Shown in pieces: positions 18,681 to 28,628 of a stretch of 64,000 nucleotides of DNA (positions are counted from its first letter, which is position 1; every line of letters begins with the position of its first letter). The DNA is from Halobacillus aidingensis (lineage in GTDB: Bacteria; Bacillota; Bacilli; Bacillales; Halobacillaceae). The notes below the pieces were generated by a model. It had not been told where the DNA came from. It ran no database searches and worked only from the letters and a program-made list of their open reading frames with translations. The stretch lies in NCBI RefSeq assembly GCF_900104185.1, contig NZ_FNIZ01000001.1, positions 1-64,000 on the forward strand, in the 5' to 3' direction. The position numbers and the translations under genes are program-made.

Positions 18681-19240
18681 ATAAGCTCCCTTTTCTGGAA
18701 GACTCAGTTTCAAGATAACCGGGGTTCGTTTGCCGTATTTGGAGTCAGGGGTTGTTGGGAAGCTACTCGCTTTCCTGTGGGGGAGCGCCGAGCTTCCTCA
18801 GGCTATTGCCTTGCGGGATCTCGCCTATCTCCTTCTCCCACGGGAGTCTCGCAGCTTTTCAACAACCCCATTCCATATAAGGGAGAAACGAACCCCTATA
18901 CCGAGAAGGAGTTTCTCCCATCCTTCTCTCCTAAGCATGCATAAAGCGCTCTGTATCAAGCTTTTACGTTGTGAATGCCAGCTGTGGAGGGGGTTATATT
19001 ATCCACTTCCCTCAATCATACAAGCTGATTTTTCCAGAAGTGGTTTCGAGAATCTTCCATGGCAAAGGGGCGGAGGGGAATGGGGAGACTCCTGCGGGAA
19101 AAAAGTGCTTGGTGAGACCCCACAGAGCGAAGCTCGAGGAGGCTCACCGCGCTCCCGCGGAAAGCGAGTCATTCCCCGCAGCCCCATCCACTCAAAAAAC
19201 ATCTCGAAACTGAGTCTTCAAGAATCCTGTCATATACTTT
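18681..19240. repeat. Dispersed palindromic repeat, copy R3 (full length)
   Basis: A copy of about 560 bases in which both arms are clearest. The ends CTGGAAGACTCAGTTTCAAGA (18695) and TCTCGAAACTGAGTCTTCAAG (to 19222) are inverted. In the left arm, GGGGTTCGTTT (18721-18731) pairs perfectly with AAACGAACCCC (18886-18896), with an inner stem GGGGTTGTTGGGAAGCT against AGCTTTTCAACAACCCC. In the right arm, GGGAATGGGGAGACTCC pairs roughly with the segment around GCGAGTCATTCCC. It lies between convergent genes. Confidence 0.87.
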
Positions 19241-19256
19241 AATAATTTTTTGAGGT

Positions 19257-19697
19257 TTATTCGTATAAGTAGGTAAGGACCTCAAGGGCCTGGTCCAGAG
19301 TCTCCACGGTTACATCGGCCTGGTTAGATAATTCTTTGAGTGGATGGACAAGTGATTCAGGTCTTACTAAAATTAACGGCTTTCCTGCCTGAATGGCAGC
19401 ACCTGCATCCATGGCCGTATTCCACTGTTTGTATGACTCACCGAAATAAGCAATGACGGCCTCGGATTTTTGGAGTAACACACGTGTTCTGAAATTATTT
19501 ATGCTCGATGCAGCATCATCACGATAGGTTTTATTTGGCTGCTCCCCTAGAATCTTCTCCCCAATATCGTCAGAAAGTGCATGATTCTCTTGAGGACCTA
19601 CAAAGTGGATGGATAACTTTTCTCTTTCTGCTTTTTTTCGTATTTCATTTCGCCAATCATCATGAATCTGCCCTGCTAGATAAATGGTTAATTCCAT
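19257..19697 (-). CDS. ytoQ: YtoQ family protein
   Basis: A 146-residue protein of the YtoQ family, with the typical start MELTIYLAGQIHDDWR and the block HFVGPQENHALSDDIGE. The fold resembles nucleoside 2-deoxyribosyltransferase-like proteins (YLAG motif, then AYFGESYKQWNTAMDAGAA), but no activity is established. The RBS AAGGAGGA precedes the ATG at 19697. It is convergent with the DUF84 gene, with repeat R3 between. Confidence 0.87.
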   Translation of the reverse strand: MELTIYLAGQIHDDWRNEIRKKAEREKLSIHFVGPQENHALSDDIGEKILGEQPNKTYRDDAASSINNFRTRVLLQKSEAVIAYFGESYKQWNTAMDAGAAIQAGKPLILVRPESLVHPLKELSNQADVTVETLDQALEVLTYLYE

Positions 19698-19744
19698 TGG
19701 TTCATCCTCCTTAAATTTCCCTTTTCTTTAGTATGAAAGATGTG

Positions 19745-19784
19745 AAAAAGGAAGTCCAGCAAAGGAACTTCTGCTGGACTTCCT
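19745..19784 (-). terminator. Terminator for the chemoreceptor gene
   Basis: A 12-14-base stem (GGAAGTCCAGCA and complement) that on the minus strand is followed by five Ts. It lies just past the receptor stop. Confidence 0.88.
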
Positions 19785-19789
19785 GATGG

Positions 19790-21910
19790 TTATGAAGAAA
19801 GTCTTTCTTCTTCATGGATAAGTTCTACTTTTTTATGTGCTTCTGAATTTGGATCTTCTTTAATTTCTTTTGTTTCCAATTGCTCTCCCGCTTCCTTAAA
19901 CGCTTCATCAGAATTTCCTTCTATTGATGGGTTTTCATTGATGTTGAACTGGCTGATTTCAGCAGACAGTTCCTGAGAAAGTTCTTGAAGGTCAGTAGCT
20001 GAATGGTGAACTTTTTCTATTGATGTTAATTGATTTTCACTAGAGGCCGCGACTTCTTCTGCTGTAGCTACTGCTTCTTCAGAAATCACACTAATACTTT
20101 GCAGCCTTTCTTTTACTTCCTCATTTACACGATCCACACCTTCAACGGCTTCATTTACTTCCTGAATTTGTTCATTCATAGATTGTACAAAGGAGGCGAT
20201 CCGGTCGAAAGCATCTTTGGTTTGCGTGACAGCTATATCTTGTGAAGATTGGAAGTGTTTAAATTTCTCTGCTTCATCAGAAAGAGTCGTCATTTGGCTG
20301 GACATGGTTGCGACCATTTCTTGAATGCTTCCTGCTTCCTGTTTCGACCGCTCCGCTAATTTTCTAACCTCATCGGCAACGACGGCAAAACCTTTTCCTG
20401 CTTCACCAGCCCTGGCGGATTCAATTGCGGCATTTAAGGCTAAAAGATTTGTACTGTCTGCAATCCCTTCAATTGTTGTGACCACTTTATTGACTTCTTC
20501 AGATTTTCTTGAAGCGTTCTGAACTTCCTCTGTCATGTGTGAAGCAAGTTCGATAAAATCTCTTGAAGTCTTTTCTAACTCAGCGACCGTTTGTAAACCG
20601 GCATGTCCTTCGGTTTCTGCTTCCATCAGTTTCGTTTCGATCGTTCCTGATGCTTTTTTTGTATCGATGATAGCTTCTGTGACTTGCTGGATGAATTGAT
20701 GGGTTTCATCGATTTTTTGAGCTTGATCCTGAGATCCAGCTGCTACCTGACTAATGGCTTCGTTCACTTCTTCTGCTTGATTTGCTGTTTGATCAGAAAT
20801 AGAAGTCAGACTTTCAGAAGATGTATTAAGGACACCCGTTGCTTGAAGCACTTTACGTACGGACTGTTCCATTCTGGCGGCCATGTGGTTAAACTGTAAA
20901 CCTAGCTCAGCCATCTCATCTTTGGAAGTCAAATCTACACGATGAGATAGATCGCCATCACCAATAATCGTGGCGCTTTCTTTAAGACTGTCTATGGATT
21001 TTTTAATGGAACGAATTAAGAAGACCCCCGTGGTCAAGATGACTAATAAAATGATTCCACCAATAATAGCGAGTAATGTTGTTAACCACTGCTGTCGCTG
21101 TTGCTGTTCTTCAAGCAGGGAAGCATGTAATTCATTGGCTGTGGTCATGACGAGATCAGCTTGACTGGAAACATCTGCTGCAATACTTTCAAAGGACGTG
21201 CGGATGGCGTTGGCCTGATTGAATGTATTATCCATGGAGTTGATCGTCTGTTCATATTTTAAAAGGTTCCGGTTTAAGGTGGCAGACTGCTCGGCATCCA
21301 AATCCATTTCTTTAATCGTGTCTTTGAAATTTTGAGAGCTGGTTTTAAATGCGGTTAATTGCTCGGAGTTTGGCTCGTTGATGTAATTGCGTTCGCTTAC
21401 CTTCATGGCAAGTAAAGAATTTTTCAATGGGTCACTATTCACGGACTCAATGACACCGTTGAAACTTTCATAGGACGTTTGAATGTGTTGATGCAACCCT
21501 TCATCTTCAGTAAACCCCACTAATTTATACATATTGACCAAAGGACCTAATTCTTTTTCATATTCTATAGCTTTCTTAGTGATTTCAGTGAACTGACTTT
21601 CGATCTTAGGATAATTTTTATAAGCGTTGGCAAAATTAGTAGCTGTTTCTTTCACTGATTGGATGGCGGCTGCTGTTGCCTCCCCTTGCTCAGCGCTCGG
21701 GTTATGAAAGAACTTTTGTTGCTCAATCAAGGTTTTAGACATTAAGTAATTAATTTTTTGACTATCAGCGAGTGACTGCTGCACTTCTTGCGTTCGCTGT
21801 TCCATCTCTTTTTGTTCTTGAAAGAAATATGTAGAAAAACTAAAGATGGCAAAGATTCCAACAACCGCCACGATTAACAGAAAACGCATTCGGTTTCTAA
21901 TCGACTTCAT
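19790..21910 (-). CDS. Methyl-accepting chemotaxis protein
   Basis: A 706-residue chemoreceptor. An N-terminal membrane helix (about residues 8-26) is followed by an extracytoplasmic helical sensor of about 250 residues, a second membrane helix (near 280-300), a HAMP linker and a cytoplasmic signalling domain. The conserved tip is visible at [19 protein letters not shown]. It should signal through CheA/CheW to the flagella; the ligand is unknown. The start at ATG 21910 is fixed by AAGGAGG six bases upstream; an ATG at 21937 lies before that site. The C-terminal tail is acidic. Confidence 0.92.
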   Translation of the reverse strand: MKSIRNRMRFLLIVAVVGIFAIFSFSTYFFQEQKEMEQRTQEVQQSLADSQKINYLMSKTLIEQQKFFHNPSAEQGEATAAAIQSVKETATNFANAYKNYPKIESQFTEITKKAIEYEKELGPLVNMYKLVGFTEDEGLHQHIQTSYESFNGVIESVNSDPLKNSLLAMKVSERNYINEPNSEQLTAFKTSSQNFKDTIKEMDLDAEQSATLNRNLLKYEQTINSMDNTFNQANAIRTSFESIAADVSSQADLVMTTANELHASLLEEQQQRQQWLTTLLAIIGGIILLVILTTGVFLIRSIKKSIDSLKESATIIGDGDLSHRVDLTSKDEMAELGLQFNHMAARMEQSVRKVLQATGVLNTSSESLTSISDQTANQAEEVNEAISQVAAGSQDQAQKIDETHQFIQQVTEAIIDTKKASGTIETKLMEAETEGHAGLQTVAELEKTSRDFIELASHMTEEVQNASRKSEEVNKVVTTIEGIADSTNLLALNAAIESARAGEAGKGFAVVADEVRKLAERSKQEAGSIQEMVATMSSQMTTLSDEAEKFKHFQSSQDIAVTQTKDAFDRIASFVQSMNEQIQEVNEAVEGVDRVNEEVKERLQSISVISEEAVATAEEVAASSENQLTSIEKVHHSATDLQELSQELSAEISQFNINENPSIEGNSDEAFKEAGEQLETKEIKEDPNSEAHKKVELIHEEERLSS

Positions 21911-22043
21911 TCGACCCCTCCTTTTAAATATTCGCAAATTTCTCTATATACTGATTAATTATAGATCTTTTTATCTAGTAAAACAATAGGGAAACACGCA
22001 ATGGCGGGAGTCTTTTGACTTATATCGACTTAACGGAAGTGTA

Positions 22044-22072
22044 TTTACACCTGTTTGAATTGGGTGTATGAT
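22044..22072 (+). promoter_or_regulatory. Sigma-A-like promoter of the EIIC/PfoR-like gene
   Basis: -35 TTTACA (22044-22049), a 17-base spacer and -10 TATGAT (22067-22072), about 25 bases upstream of the ATG. Motif match only. Confidence 0.6.
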
Positions 22073-22100
22073 AGTTTTGGTCAGTTCAGGAGGTTAAGCA

Positions 22101-23129
22101 ATGCTTACTTTTTTAAAAAGAAAAGGCGTTCAATTGTCCTTTCAGGCTTATTTTGTCACAGCGTTAAGCTACATGGCATTGGGGCTTTTTTCTTCACTAA
22201 TTATTGGATTAATTATTAAAACGATTGGCGAGCAGACAGATATAATCGTTCTTTCTGAATCATTCATCGAGATGGGTACTTTTGCAATGGACACGAAAAT
22301 ATGGGGTGGAGCTATTGGAGCTGCGATTGCTTATGGTCTTAAAGCGCCTCCACTCGTAATTTTTGCAGCTTTATTCAGTGGAGCCTCCGGCGCAGAGCTA
22401 GGTGGCCCTGCAGGAAGTTATATAGCAGCCTTATTAGCCACGGAATTCGGAAAAATCGTCAGTAAAGAAACCAAAATAGATATCATATTGACTCCCTTTA
22501 TCACTATTATTGTGGGTTATTGTGTGGCGGCAGCTATCGGGGCGCCTATTGGGCGCTTTATGGCAGGAGTAGGGGGCATTATTAACTGGGCGACACAACA
22601 ACAGCCGATCATCATGGGAGCACTTGTGGCTGTTTTAATGGGAATTGCTTTGACAGCACCTATATCCAGCCTTGCTATTGCTTTGATGCTCTCCTTAGAT
22701 GGCGTGGCAGCCGGAGCAGCCACTGTAGGTTGTGCAGCACAGATGATCGGTTTTGCCACCATCAGTTACAGAGATAACGGATTTGGCGGTGCGCTCGCTC
22801 AAGGAGTCGGAACATCCATGCTTCAAATTGCAAACGTAGTCAAAAAACCGCTTATCATTCTTCCTCCAACCATAGCAGGAGCTGTTTTGGCCCCTATCGC
22901 AACCGTTTGGTTAAGTGTAGAAAACAATGCAGCTGGTTCAGGAATGGGGACAAGCGGATTTGTCGGTCAAATTATGACGTTTGAGTCCATGGGTTTTTCT
23001 TGGGAAATCCTCTGGATCATCATCAGTTTTCATTTTATTGGCCCAGCCCTGATTAGTTATCTTGTGGCATATTGGTTCCGCAAGAAAGGGTGGATCCAAC
23101 CAGGGGATATGATTATTCAATACGATTAA
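22101..23129 (+). CDS. PTS EIIC-like membrane protein (PfoR family)
   Basis: A 342-residue polytopic membrane protein with 8-10 predicted helices. It is Gly/Ala-rich and resembles the stand-alone EIIC_2 family that includes Clostridium perfringens PfoR. No EIIA or EIIB partner is encoded nearby, so sugar transport by the phosphotransferase system is not shown. The RBS AGGAGG precedes ATG 22101. It has its own promoter-like site and ends 34 bases before ytpP. Confidence 0.8.
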   Translation: MLTFLKRKGVQLSFQAYFVTALSYMALGLFSSLIIGLIIKTIGEQTDIIVLSESFIEMGTFAMDTKIWGGAIGAAIAYGLKAPPLVIFAALFSGASGAELGGPAGSYIAALLATEFGKIVSKETKIDIILTPFITIIVGYCVAAAIGAPIGRFMAGVGGIINWATQQQPIIMGALVAVLMGIALTAPISSLAIALMLSLDGVAAGAATVGCAAQMIGFATISYRDNGFGGALAQGVGTSMLQIANVVKKPLIILPPTIAGAVLAPIATVWLSVENNAAGSGMGTSGFVGQIMTFESMGFSWEILWIIISFHFIGPALISYLVAYWFRKKGWIQPGDMIIQYD

Positions 23130-23163
23130 TGGTGTGCTAGAATAACGTTGGAGGTGACCTGAA

Positions 23164-23481
23164 ATGATTACATTAGAATCAGATCAACAAATGAAAGAAC
23201 TTCAAAATAATGAACCTGTTATTTTCTTATTTTCTGCAGATTGGTGTCCAGATTGCAGAGTGATTGAACCATTCCTTCCAGAGTTGGAGGAAAAGTACAC
23301 AGCCTGGAAATTCGTATATGTTGATCGCGATCAATTCATTCACATCTGCGCAGAAAACGATGTGTTCGGCATTCCGAGTTTCCTCGCATTCAAAGACGGC
23401 GAAGAAGTCGGCCGCTTTGTCAGTAAGGACAGAAAAACTAAAGAACAGATTGAAGACTTCATAAACAAACTTGACCAGTAA
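23164..23481 (+). CDS. ytpP: Thioredoxin-like protein YtpP
   Basis: A 105-residue thioredoxin-fold protein with active site WCPDC (27-31) instead of the classic WCGPC, and the cis-proline region FGIPSFLAF. It is probably a thiol-disulfide reductase with specific partners. The RBS GGAGGTGA precedes ATG 23164. In B. subtilis ytpP lies next to ytpQ; here repeat R4 separates them. Confidence 0.9.
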   Translation: MITLESDQQMKELQNNEPVIFLFSADWCPDCRVIEPFLPELEEKYTAWKFVYVDRDQFIHICAENDVFGIPSFLAFKDGEEVGRFVSKDRKTKEQIEDFINKLDQ

Positions 23482-23520
23482 AAAGAAACAGGCCGTGCCA
23501 AAGCACGGCCTGTTTCTTTA
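23481..23520 (+). terminator. Terminator after ytpP
   Basis: A 17-base perfect stem (AAAGAAACAGGCCGTGC and complement) around CAAA, followed by a T-rich end. Confidence 0.93.
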
Positions 23521-23541
23521 TATTCAATCTAATTTCATCAC

Positions 23542-23778
23542 TAAAGCTCCGATTGTGGAAGAATCAGCTTCGAGATAACCGGTGTTCCTTTTCCGTATTT
23601 GGAGTCCGTGGGTGGTTGGGAAGCTACTCGCTTTCCTGTGGGGGAGTGGCGAGCTTCCTCGGGCTAAAGCCCTGTGGGATCTCGCCTATCTCCTTCTCCC
23701 ACGGGAGTCTCGCAGCCCCAATTCACTCAACAAAAGTCTCGAAATCAAGTATTCAACAATCCTGCCAGATAGTTGAAT
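23542..23778. repeat. Dispersed palindromic repeat, copy R4 (short form)
   Basis: A short copy of about 235 bases. It keeps the left end (GCTCCGATTGTGGAAGAATCAG), most of the hairpin core (GGTGGTTGGGAAGCTACTCGCTTTCC ... CACGGGAGTCTCGCAGCCCC) and the right end (TCTCGAAATCAAGTATTCAACAATCC), and lacks the right arm. The core is nearly identical to R3. It is the only complete-ended copy here that lies between genes on the same strand. Confidence 0.83.
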
Positions 23779-23891
23779 AGCGTTGTGCTTTTGTTATGTA
23801 GGGGTAAATGTGTATAATAGAAAACGATGTAGTTTGAAGAAACGAAAATAGAGAACAAATTCTTTCTTCCCATAATAAAGGAGGAAAAAAG

Positions 23892-24710
23892 ATGAAGATG
23901 ACAAGTATTAAGATGAAGAAAAAACTAGAAGAACGTCTAGCGAATGACCAATGGAAAACGACATTCAATAGAGATAAAGATACTTTCCGTGTCGAGTGGA
24001 ACAACACTGGAAAAGGAATTACTATTACATTGCCAAATGTGATTTCAAAGTATGAAGCACGCGGGGAAGAAGCCATTGATGAGCTTGAAGACCATGTGAA
24101 AGAAGCTCTTCGGGTTATGAATGAAGATCATAAGCTGACAGGGAAAGAACAGCACATTTTCCCTGTCATACGAGCCGGTTCTTTTCCGACAGAAACCGAG
24201 CAGGGGAAAAAGTTGATTTATGTCGACCATACGGCAGAAACACGTATATATTATGCTCTGGATTTAGGCAAATCTTATCAATTAATTGATGAGAAAATGT
24301 TAGAAGACGAGGGTTGGTCTCTAGACAGGATCAAGGAAGTGGCTGGCTTTAATGTGCGTTCTCTTCCTGTTGAGATGAAAAAAGACAGCGTATATGGAAA
24401 TGACTTTTATTTCCATTCGGCAAGAGACGGCTATGATGCTAGCCGTATCCTAAATGAAGCCCTTCTTGAAAAGCTCAAAGCCGAGTGTAAAGGAGAGCTT
24501 GCCATCAGCATTCCTCACCAGGATGTCATTATTTTTGCAGATGTCCAAAATTCAGAAGGATATGATATATTAGCTCAGATGGCTATGAAATTCTTTGCAG
24601 AAGGAACGGTGCCTGTTACCTCCTTATCGTTTTTATATGAGGATAAGCAGCTGGAACCGATTTTCATTCTTGCTCAGAAGAAACCGAATAAGGATCGAAA
24701 GGAAGAGTAG
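23892..24710 (+). CDS. ytpQ: DUF1444 protein YtpQ
   Basis: A 272-residue cytosolic protein of the DUF1444 family, function unknown. It is recognised by blocks such as HIFPVIRAGSFPTE and the LIYVDHTAETRIYYALD segment. It has no membrane segments and a mixed alpha/beta composition. The RBS AAAGGAGG precedes ATG 23892. It ends three bases before ytpR, so the two are cotranscribed. Confidence 0.88.
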   Translation: MKMTSIKMKKKLEERLANDQWKTTFNRDKDTFRVEWNNTGKGITITLPNVISKYEARGEEAIDELEDHVKEALRVMNEDHKLTGKEQHIFPVIRAGSFPTETEQGKKLIYVDHTAETRIYYALDLGKSYQLIDEKMLEDEGWSLDRIKEVAGFNVRSLPVEMKKDSVYGNDFYFHSARDGYDASRILNEALLEKLKAECKGELAISIPHQDVIIFADVQNSEGYDILAQMAMKFFAEGTVPVTSLSFLYEDKQLEPIFILAQKKPNKDRKEE

Positions 24711-24713
24711 AAC

Positions 24714-25319
24714 ATGGATGTATTTTACAACAAGCAAGGAATTGGAGATGTCCTGATTATTCCAATCAAAGAAGGAGACCGCGATACTTTTAAAGAAGAA
24801 GCTTACGGAGATGTAGTGAAAATAACGGATAGCAAGGACGGTTCTTTGCTCGGCTACAATATCTTCAATGCTTCTAAGTATTTTAATATCGATGGACAGG
24901 GGAAAATGCGTTTAACCGAAGATATGCTTACCCCAATCAAAGACCTATTTACAAAAAATCAGCTCGACGATGTACTCGACTTCGATTTAAGTCCTAAGTT
25001 TGTCGTTGGTTACGTGAAGGAAAAAACGGGACATGAGAACGCCGACAAATTAAGTGTCTGCCAAGTGGATGTCGGAGAGGATACGTTGCAGATTGTCTGT
25101 GGTGCTCCAAACATCGATCAAGGGCAGAAAGTCGTTGTTGCCAAAGTAGGAGCGGTTATGCCTAGTGGGATGAAGATCAAAGATGCAGAGTTGAGAGGCG
25201 TTCCTTCATCAGGCATGATTTGTTCCGCAAAAGAGTTGAATCTACCAGATGCACCAAAAGAAAAAGGAATCTTAGTTCTTGACGAAGATGCTGTTATTGG
25301 GCAGCCTTTTGAAGTTTAA
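24714..25319 (+). CDS. ytpR: tRNA-binding-domain protein YtpR
   Basis: A 201-residue protein with an N-terminal DUF4479 region (about 1-85) and a C-terminal OB-fold tRNA-binding domain (about 90-200). The latter is of the type found at the N-terminus of PheT and in Arc1/EMAP-II ([23 protein letters not shown] ... GMICSAKEL). Its partner tRNA or protein is not known. It lies between ytpQ and sftA, as in B. subtilis. Confidence 0.9.
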   Translation: MDVFYNKQGIGDVLIIPIKEGDRDTFKEEAYGDVVKITDSKDGSLLGYNIFNASKYFNIDGQGKMRLTEDMLTPIKDLFTKNQLDDVLDFDLSPKFVVGYVKEKTGHENADKLSVCQVDVGEDTLQIVCGAPNIDQGQKVVVAKVGAVMPSGMKIKDAELRGVPSSGMICSAKELNLPDAPKEKGILVLDEDAVIGQPFEV

Positions 25320-25331
25320 TCAGGATAGAGA

Positions 25332-25366
25332 TAAGCAAAGTAGCCCAGCTGCTTTGCTTTTTTTGA
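25332..25366 (+). terminator. Terminator after ytpQR
   Basis: A 12-base stem AAGCAAAGTAGC/GCTGCTTTGCTT (one G-T pair) with a CCA loop, followed by a T-run of seven or more. Confidence 0.9.
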
Positions 25367-25472
25367 TTCAAAAGTCATTTTTAAAGGTATTGTAAACCAA
25401 CCAATGCCTCAAACCTGTTAAAATAGGGATAATCCTATAAGTGATTTTAAAATTGAAAAGAGAGTGAACGCA

Positions 25473-28400
25473 ATGTGGAAAGACTTAAGAAATAAGATGA
25501 AAAAATTGCTGGATACAGAAGAAAAAAAAGACCAGGAGACGCTACATAATATAGAAGAAAGAAATGACGTAAACGCTAAAACAAAAATGACTTACCGCTA
25601 TCCGAAACAAGGAGAGTTTCGTTTTCCTGTCATTCCAGATGCACCAGGAAAAGCTCAAAATGAAAATGAAAGTTATCAACGCCCTCGACGCAAAAAGCCC
25701 GTTGAAAAACAAGAACCTGTGGAGGGTATGTCTCAAAGAAAGAAAAGGCCTAGGAAGGAAGAAAAGACTCATGAGGAGTTGCCGGAAACTTCCTCGATTC
25801 CTTTTACACCGACCGATGTTCCATCTCCAATATACGGCTACCAGGCACGACAACTCACAAAAGGATTGGAAAGGTTAGAGTATGCCGTAGAAGAACAACA
25901 ATCACAGCCGGAATTTTTCACTGATTCCAATGATGAAAAACAATGGCAGGAATTACGGAAACGTATGAGAGCTCGTGTTGATGAAGAAAACTCTAGGCCA
26001 AAACCTGCTTCCGAGCTGCCGAAAATTCTTGACCGGGAAGAGGCGGCTACTTCGGAAACCACCTTATTTGAAGAGACCGTCGAGGAGCGCAGAAGTGAGT
26101 ACACAGAAGACATTAGACCGAATATATCAAAAGATTATCGGGGCCTTACATTCGCTGATGATGAGCTGGGTCAAGCAGAAAACGAACAGCTCGATGAACA
26201 TTCACCCCTGGAAAATGAAAGTCCTGGTGAAACGGACAAACAGGATAAAACTCTAGAAACTACAAGAGATGAAAAGCACCAAGAGGTTGGAGTAGTAAAG
26301 GATGGACCAAAGAACCTTTCAGAATCTCTGCAAGAGGCAATTAAAAGAGGAGAAGAAGACTCATTAGAAACGGCAGAAGCGAGCGAAGATAAAGAAGAAG
26401 AGTATACGAGATCAGAAGCTTCTGATGGTGAACAAGAAACGAATGAAATGCAGACAAGTTCAGAGACAGAAAATGAAGAAAAACATAGGGAACTGCCAAA
26501 ATTCAATCAAGACAAAGAATCAACTTTGTCCATGCTGGATGAGAAAGAGGAATCCCTCTTGACCATGGATGGTATGGAAGATGGAGAGCTGGATGATTCA
26601 GAGCTTGAAGTGACGGAGACGCAGGAGAACGATGAACAAACAGATATAGAAAGCGAGCAAGTGAACCATGATGAAGTGCTAGCTCGCCATCAAGAAGAAC
26701 CCTTCCCCTCTAATAGAGAAGATGAGATGATTGCCAAAGGAAAAACGGAGCAATCCGAATCCGAGATGGCTAAAGAACAACCTGTTGAGGATGGAGTCGA
26801 TGACTCGACCTCAACTGAACCTTCCGAAGAAGAAACGGAAATGTATCAACAAGCGGAAGTGGAAAAAACTAATAGGGAAGAACAGCCTCAATCACAGAAT
26901 GAAACGGAAAATAAAACATCTTCGAATTCGCATGAGCCTTCGAAAAAGAAAGATGGACAAAAGCGTCGTGTGCCTTTTAATGTCCTTATGACGCCACGGG
27001 ACAAAAGAAACCGCGATCACGAGAAAAAAACAAACAACCAGCATGAGAAGACTGAACCAAAAAAAGATGAGCCTGCAGCTAGGGATGTGGAAGAAGAAAA
27101 AAGCAAGAGAGTCGAGTATCACACGCCTCTACACTTACTTGAAGACCCGGTACGTCCGACATCACTTGATGATAGTTGGATAACAGAACAGATGGAGCTT
27201 CTTGAAACGACTCTTCGACACTTCCATGTGCGTGCTAAAGTTGTTAATGCAATGAAGGGGCCGACAGTCACAAGATTTGAAGTGCAGCCGGAACCCGGGG
27301 TCAAGGTGAGTAAAATCACAAACCTGTCGGATGATATCAAACTTAGTATGGCTGCCAGAGATATAAGAATTGAGGCACCGATCCCTGGAAAACAAGCCGT
27401 GGGTATCGAAATTCCTAACAAACAATCCATGATGGTCGGACTGCAGGAGATATTTGAATCCGAAGCCTTCCAAAATGACAATTCTCCTTTGACTGTTGGT
27501 TTAGGTTTGGATATTGGTGGAGATTCCATTGTTACGAATCTGAAAAAAATGCCCCATGGATTGATTGCGGGTGCGACGGGATCAGGAAAGAGTGTATGCA
27601 TCAACACCATCTTGATCAGTCTTTTGTATAAAGCACATCATGAAGATGTGAAGTTTTTGCTTATCGATCCAAAAATGGTAGAACTTGCACCCTATAATGA
27701 CCTCCCACACCTTGTGTCTCCGGTCATTACAGACGTCAAAGCTGCCACAACAGCATTGAAGTGGGCTGTAAAAGAAATGGAAGAACGATATGAGAAATTC
27801 GTAGAAGAAGGCGTTCGGGATGTTGAACGATATAATGAAAAAATGAAGAAGCAACAGAGAGACTCTGAAAAACTTCCTTATTTAGTCATTGTCATTGATG
27901 AACTCGCTGATCTAATGATGGTTTCCCCACAGGATGTCGAAGATGCCATTTGCCGCATTGCACAAAAAGCAAGGGCATGTGGGATTCACTTGCTGTTAGC
28001 AACCCAGCGTCCCTCTGTGGATGTCATCACCGGATTGATCAAAGCGAATATCCCGACAAGAATCGCTTTTAGTGTGTCATCACAAGTGGATTCTAGAACC
28101 ATCATTGATTCAGGGGGAGCTGAAAAACTTCTTGGCAGAGGGGATATGCTGTTTGTTGAGAATGGTTCAGGTCAGCCTGTCCGTATTCAGGGAGCTTTCG
28201 TCTCTGATGATGAGATTGAAAGAGTGACGCACTATGTTAAAAAGATCGCTCCACCTCAATACCTCTTTCACCAGGAAGAATTGATGAAGCAGATTTCAAC
28301 AGAAGAAGAAACGGATGAGTTATTTGATGAAGCTGTAGAATTTGTGGTTCAGCAGAATGGTGCGAGTGCTTCACTCATTCAACGCCGTTTCAAAGTAGGA

Positions 28401-28523
28401 TATAATCGTGCTGCCAGATTAATCGACCAGATGGAAGCTTATGGGATTATTTCAGAACAAAAAGGAAGCAAGCCGAGAGACATTTTATTAACGAGGCAGC
28501 AAATTGAAGAAATGATGGAGTAA
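25473..28523 (+). CDS. sftA: DNA translocase SftA (YtpS), FtsK/SpoIIIE family
   Basis: A 1016-residue septum-associated DNA pump that clears chromosomes before division. There is no membrane segment, which distinguishes SftA from SpoIIIE. A long, highly acidic, low-complexity linker spans about residues 30-540. The FtsK motor follows, with Walker A GATGSGKS (about 700-707), Walker B YLVIVIDELADLMM and a C-terminal gamma winged-helix (last ~60 residues) that reads DNA polarity. ATG 25473 is preferred over GTG 25464 on spacing to AGAGAG. The linker is longer than I recall for B. subtilis. Confidence 0.93.
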   Translation: MWKDLRNKMKKLLDTEEKKDQETLHNIEERNDVNAKTKMTYRYPKQGEFRFPVIPDAPGKAQNENESYQRPRRKKPVEKQEPVEGMSQRKKRPRKEEKTHEELPETSSIPFTPTDVPSPIYGYQARQLTKGLERLEYAVEEQQSQPEFFTDSNDEKQWQELRKRMRARVDEENSRPKPASELPKILDREEAATSETTLFEETVEERRSEYTEDIRPNISKDYRGLTFADDELGQAENEQLDEHSPLENESPGETDKQDKTLETTRDEKHQEVGVVKDGPKNLSESLQEAIKRGEEDSLETAEASEDKEEEYTRSEASDGEQETNEMQTSSETENEEKHRELPKFNQDKESTLSMLDEKEESLLTMDGMEDGELDDSELEVTETQENDEQTDIESEQVNHDEVLARHQEEPFPSNREDEMIAKGKTEQSESEMAKEQPVEDGVDDSTSTEPSEEETEMYQQAEVEKTNREEQPQSQNETENKTSSNSHEPSKKKDGQKRRVPFNVLMTPRDKRNRDHEKKTNNQHEKTEPKKDEPAARDVEEEKSKRVEYHTPLHLLEDPVRPTSLDDSWITEQMELLETTLRHFHVRAKVVNAMKGPTVTRFEVQPEPGVKVSKITNLSDDIKLSMAARDIRIEAPIPGKQAVGIEIPNKQSMMVGLQEIFESEAFQNDNSPLTVGLGLDIGGDSIVTNLKKMPHGLIAGATGSGKSVCINTILISLLYKAHHEDVKFLLIDPKMVELAPYNDLPHLVSPVITDVKAATTALKWAVKEMEERYEKFVEEGVRDVERYNEKMKKQQRDSEKLPYLVIVIDELADLMMVSPQDVEDAICRIAQKARACGIHLLLATQRPSVDVITGLIKANIPTRIAFSVSSQVDSRTIIDSGGAEKLLGRGDMLFVENGSGQPVRIQGAFVSDDEIERVTHYVKKIAPPQYLFHQEELMKQISTEEETDELFDEAVEFVVQQNGASASLIQRRFKVGYNRAARLIDQMEAYGIISEQKGSKPRDILLTRQQIEEMME

Positions 28524-28628
28524 TTCATCATTTCGGCAAAAACCTTGTGCAAAACTTCTCAATTTTATATGATTAACAATGAATGAAAACGAGAGTGATC
28601 ATGACCTCTATGTTTAAGGAGTTAAGCC

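Noticed and set aside
18730-19242. 170-residue plus-strand ORF across repeat R3, and similar ORFs in R2 (13810-14144) and R4 (23553-23780)
   Set aside because: They run through palindromic repeat arms on both strands, have no ribosome sites and show odd Ser/Pro/Arg-rich composition. They are by-products of GC-rich repeat sequence.
22101-23129. A complete PTS sugar uptake system
   Set aside because: Only a stand-alone EIIC-like membrane protein is present. No EIIA/EIIB, HPr or sugar-metabolism genes adjoin it.
26171-26506. Ser-rich minus-strand ORF inside sftA
   Set aside because: Antisense shadow of the Glu/Ser-rich SftA linker.
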